The notes beneath the pieces were generated by a model that was given only the letters and a program-made list of their open reading frames with translations, had not been told where the DNA came from and did not search any database. 5,846 nucleotides of DNA from Bacteroidota bacterium (lineage in GTDB: Bacteria; Bacteroidota; Bacteroidia; AKYH767-A; JABDAW01), in contig JAHEYM010000273.1 in the NCBI GenBank assembly GCA_023251595.1, positions 1 to 5,846 of the forward strand. The letters run 5' to 3'. The stretch's first letter is position 1, and every line of letters starts with the position of its first letter. Positions 5,451 to 5,846 of this stretch are shown here, in pieces. The translations under genes and the position numbers were made by a program.

Positions 5451-5846
5451 ATGAAACCCTCCACAACTTCAAAAAAAGTATTTCAACCTCTCTTTCTCCT
5501 TCTGTTTATCTTTCTGACACAATTCTCCTTCGCTCAGCAATTAGGCAGTTGGAGTTTGGCTTCGACAGGCTCGGCATATTCGCCGACTACGGGAGTTACG
5601 GCGCAGACAGAGATCGGTACAAGTTTTTCAACATCAAATTTTGCTCAAGGCGGAATGTGGTCAGGTATGCCGGTTGCAACGAACCGTGATCCGGCAGACT
5701 ATTATTGGGAATACAGAATTACGGTGAGCGCAGGTTATACTGCGACTGTCACAGGAATTGATGTAACCAGAAAAGAAGCGGGTGGACAAGGTTCATCTGC
5801 AATCTATTATTCGACCGATGGATTTACCTGGATTCAGGCAGGTTCC
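5451..5846 (+). CDS. Secreted protein, N-terminal part (runs off the window)
   Basis: 132 codons are open to the window edge. The start is set by an in-frame TAA at 5436-5438 with no other ATG between; there is no Shine-Dalgarno sequence, only A-rich DNA. Residues 1-28 form a clear signal peptide (K2, K8, K9; hydrophobic 10-27; cut FSFA|QQ). The mature part opens LGSWSLASTGSAYSPTTGV and later shows PADYYWEYRITVSAGYTATV and SSAIYYSTDGFTW. I recognise this as the N-terminal beta-sandwich often found at the start of Bacteroidota extracellular proteins, where D-Y-Y-E-(F/Y)-x-(I/V)-T is followed by GY and a S-S-LDGF-type strand. Such proteins often end in a T9SS sorting domain, but the C-terminus and any enzymatic domain lie outside the window. 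Unlike its neighbour it has normal Lys/Arg content. Confidence 0.85.
   Translation, partial: MKPSTTSKKVFQPLFLLLFIFLTQFSFAQQLGSWSLASTGSAYSPTTGVTAQTEIGTSFSTSNFAQGGMWSGMPVATNRDPADYYWEYRITVSAGYTATVTGIDVTRKEAGGQGSSAIYYSTDGFTWIQAGS

Noticed and set aside
5408..5689. A 93-codon + strand frame starting inside the dyad at 5408
   Set aside because: It overlaps the second secreted gene in another frame, has no signal peptide or domain, and the 5451 frame has a textbook signal peptide and a recognisable mature domain.

Overview
The window looks like a piece of a Bacteroidota chromosome, probably from an environmental or uncultured lineage. Four things point that way. The large protein ends in a Por/type IX secretion (T9SS) type A sorting domain. 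Neither start codon has a Shine-Dalgarno sequence. A TAnnTTTG-type -7 box lies in the leader. The intergenic DNA carries AT-rich, short tandem and palindromic repeats of a kind common in this phylum. Species cannot be told from the sequence.

Layout: positions 1-84 hold a GC-rich edge, perhaps the last codons of an upstream gene or the end of a structured RNA, then a T-rich stretch. Positions 85-208 are an AT-rich leader with a candidate promoter. Positions 209-5074 hold one giant gene for a 1621-residue secreted modular protein. Its order is: signal peptide; N-terminal beta-sandwich; an Ig-like domain with a seven-cysteine module inserted in it; a second Ig-like domain; a third Ig-like domain with a different six-cysteine module inserted; a second copy of the first two-domain block; six tandem PKD-like repeats of about 83 residues; a last Ig-like domain; and the T9SS sorting domain. 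No enzymatic domain is recognisable, so adhesion or surface structure is the most likely role. Positions 5078-5140 are nine copies of a 7-bp repeat. Positions 5141-5450 are non-coding and contain a nested GC-rich hairpin, an 8-bp tandem repeat and a perfect 16-bp dyad. Position 5451 starts a second secreted protein that runs off the window.

Both genes lie on the + strand and encode exported proteins. They are 376 bp apart with a terminator-like hairpin between them, so they are probably separate transcription units. The most unusual features are an uninterrupted stretch of about 1550 residues without lysine in the giant protein, its nested and duplicated domain architecture, and the sharp drop in GC at its sorting domain. 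I found no defence, mobile-element or CRISPR system and cannot claim a new biological system; the two inserted cysteine-rich modules are the best candidates for something poorly described.
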